DNA from: Flavobacteriaceae bacterium
GTDB taxonomy: Bacteria > Bacteroidota > Bacteroidia > Flavobacteriales > Flavobacteriaceae
DNA length: 64,000 nt
Assembly (NCBI GenBank): GCA_013373105.1
Contig: JABXIJ010000015.1
Coordinates: forward strand, 1 to 64,000
Direction of reading: 5' to 3'
The notes below the pieces were generated by a model. The model ran no database searches. It was given only the letters and a program-made list of their open reading frames with translations, and was not told where the DNA came from. Made by a program: the position numbers and the translations under genes. Each line of letters starts with the position of its first letter. The stretch's first letter is position 1. This document shows, one piece after another, positions 63,792 to 64,000 of this stretch.

Positions 63792-64000
63792 ACTTTGCAT
63801 GTTTACTAGTTTGTAATACTCTCCTTTTTTATTTAGTAATTCATCATGTTTACCTTGCTCAACAATCTTTCCCTTTTTCATTACAACAATTTTATTAGCT
63901 CTTTGTATTGTAGATAATCTATGAGCAATTACCAAAGAAGTTCTATTTTGCATCATTTTTTCTAAAGCTTTTTGAACTAATTGTTCAGATTCAGTATCAA
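63783..64000 (-). CDS. ABC exporter ATP-binding protein, C-terminal end (partial)
   Basis: The minus strand encodes 71 residues running off the right edge: [16 protein letters not shown], then [22 protein letters not shown] (H-loop histidine) and [23 protein letters not shown]. This is the end of the nucleotide-binding domain of an MsbA/LmrA-type exporter, where the permease and ATPase are usually fused. The substrate cannot be known from this end. The stop is within the 3' end of cca. Confidence 0.93.
   Translation of the reverse strand, partial: DTESEQLVQKALEKMMQNRTSLVIAHRLSTIQRANKIVVMKKGKIVEQGKHDELLNKKGEYYKLVNMQSLS

Overview
The window is about 64 kb of AT-rich chromosome from a member of the Bacteroidota, most likely a marine flavobacterium of the Polaribacter/Tenacibaculum type. 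The evidence is the gliding-motility pair gldF-gldG, Bacteroidota-type families (DUF4835, DUF6913, DUF5606, DUF2911, GlmU-like, GIN/DUF2807), conserved flavobacterial neighbourhoods (dapA-bamD-rpoZ-coaBC-DUF4835-recN; mazG-DUF5606-def-ruvX), and many promoters with the Bacteroidota -7 box TAnnTTTG in place of an E. coli -10 box. The genus is an inference. No rRNA, tRNA, CRISPR array, insertion sequence or prophage was seen. No stretch longer than 300 bases lacks a gene; the longest gaps are about 220-240 bases (1-237, 8567-8785, 45423-45647, 53847-54081), and each is described below.

Layout. 1-237: a terminator, then a 22-nt-period array of inverted repeats. 238-8566: a DUF2911 lipoprotein, an SDR-like protein, gldG-gldF with a small monooxygenase and a SAM hydroxide adenosyltransferase, phoH, then purC with two overlapping genes of unknown function. 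8786-20320: a fasciclin protein, TauE, acetyl-CoA synthetase, a NUDIX hydrolase, an M42 peptidase, an ABC ATPase with a giant permease/M1-peptidase fusion, a phytase-like lipoprotein and DUF6913. 20427-28403: the core cluster dapA, bamD, rpoZ, coaBC, DUF4835, recN, fabI and a glycosyltransferase.

28400-39057 is the most distinctive region: a compact divergent island with GH20, cutC and GH2 beta-mannosidase on one strand, and GH92 alpha-mannosidase, glycosylasparaginase and a sugar MFS transporter on the other. Together these could take a high-mannose N-glycan from its alpha-mannose branches to the GlcNAc-Asn bond and import the sugars. No SusC/SusD pair and no endoglycosidase are present. All four hydrolases carry signal peptides with a lipobox-like cysteine.

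39061-48767: a PLP-dependent decarboxylase, yidC, pyrG, a FAD oxidoreductase whose N-terminal dinucleotide-binding motif is broken by an apparent frameshift, rpmH (too short for the ORF track) and carB. 48814-56535: a small membrane protein, a thioesterase, a GlmU-like protein, an overlapping sigma / putative anti-sigma / DUF4097 / GIN-domain operon, and lon. 56564-64000: mazG, DUF5606, def, ruvX, dapD, surface-polysaccharide glycosyltransferases (GT2, GT25, GT11), cca, and the 3' end of an ABC exporter gene cut by the window edge.

Several ORF-track starts are TTG codons, or an upstream ATG, that lie inside or right after a TAnnTTTG promoter box; those starts were moved downstream. All functional assignments come from reading motifs and family resemblance by eye; no database search was run.
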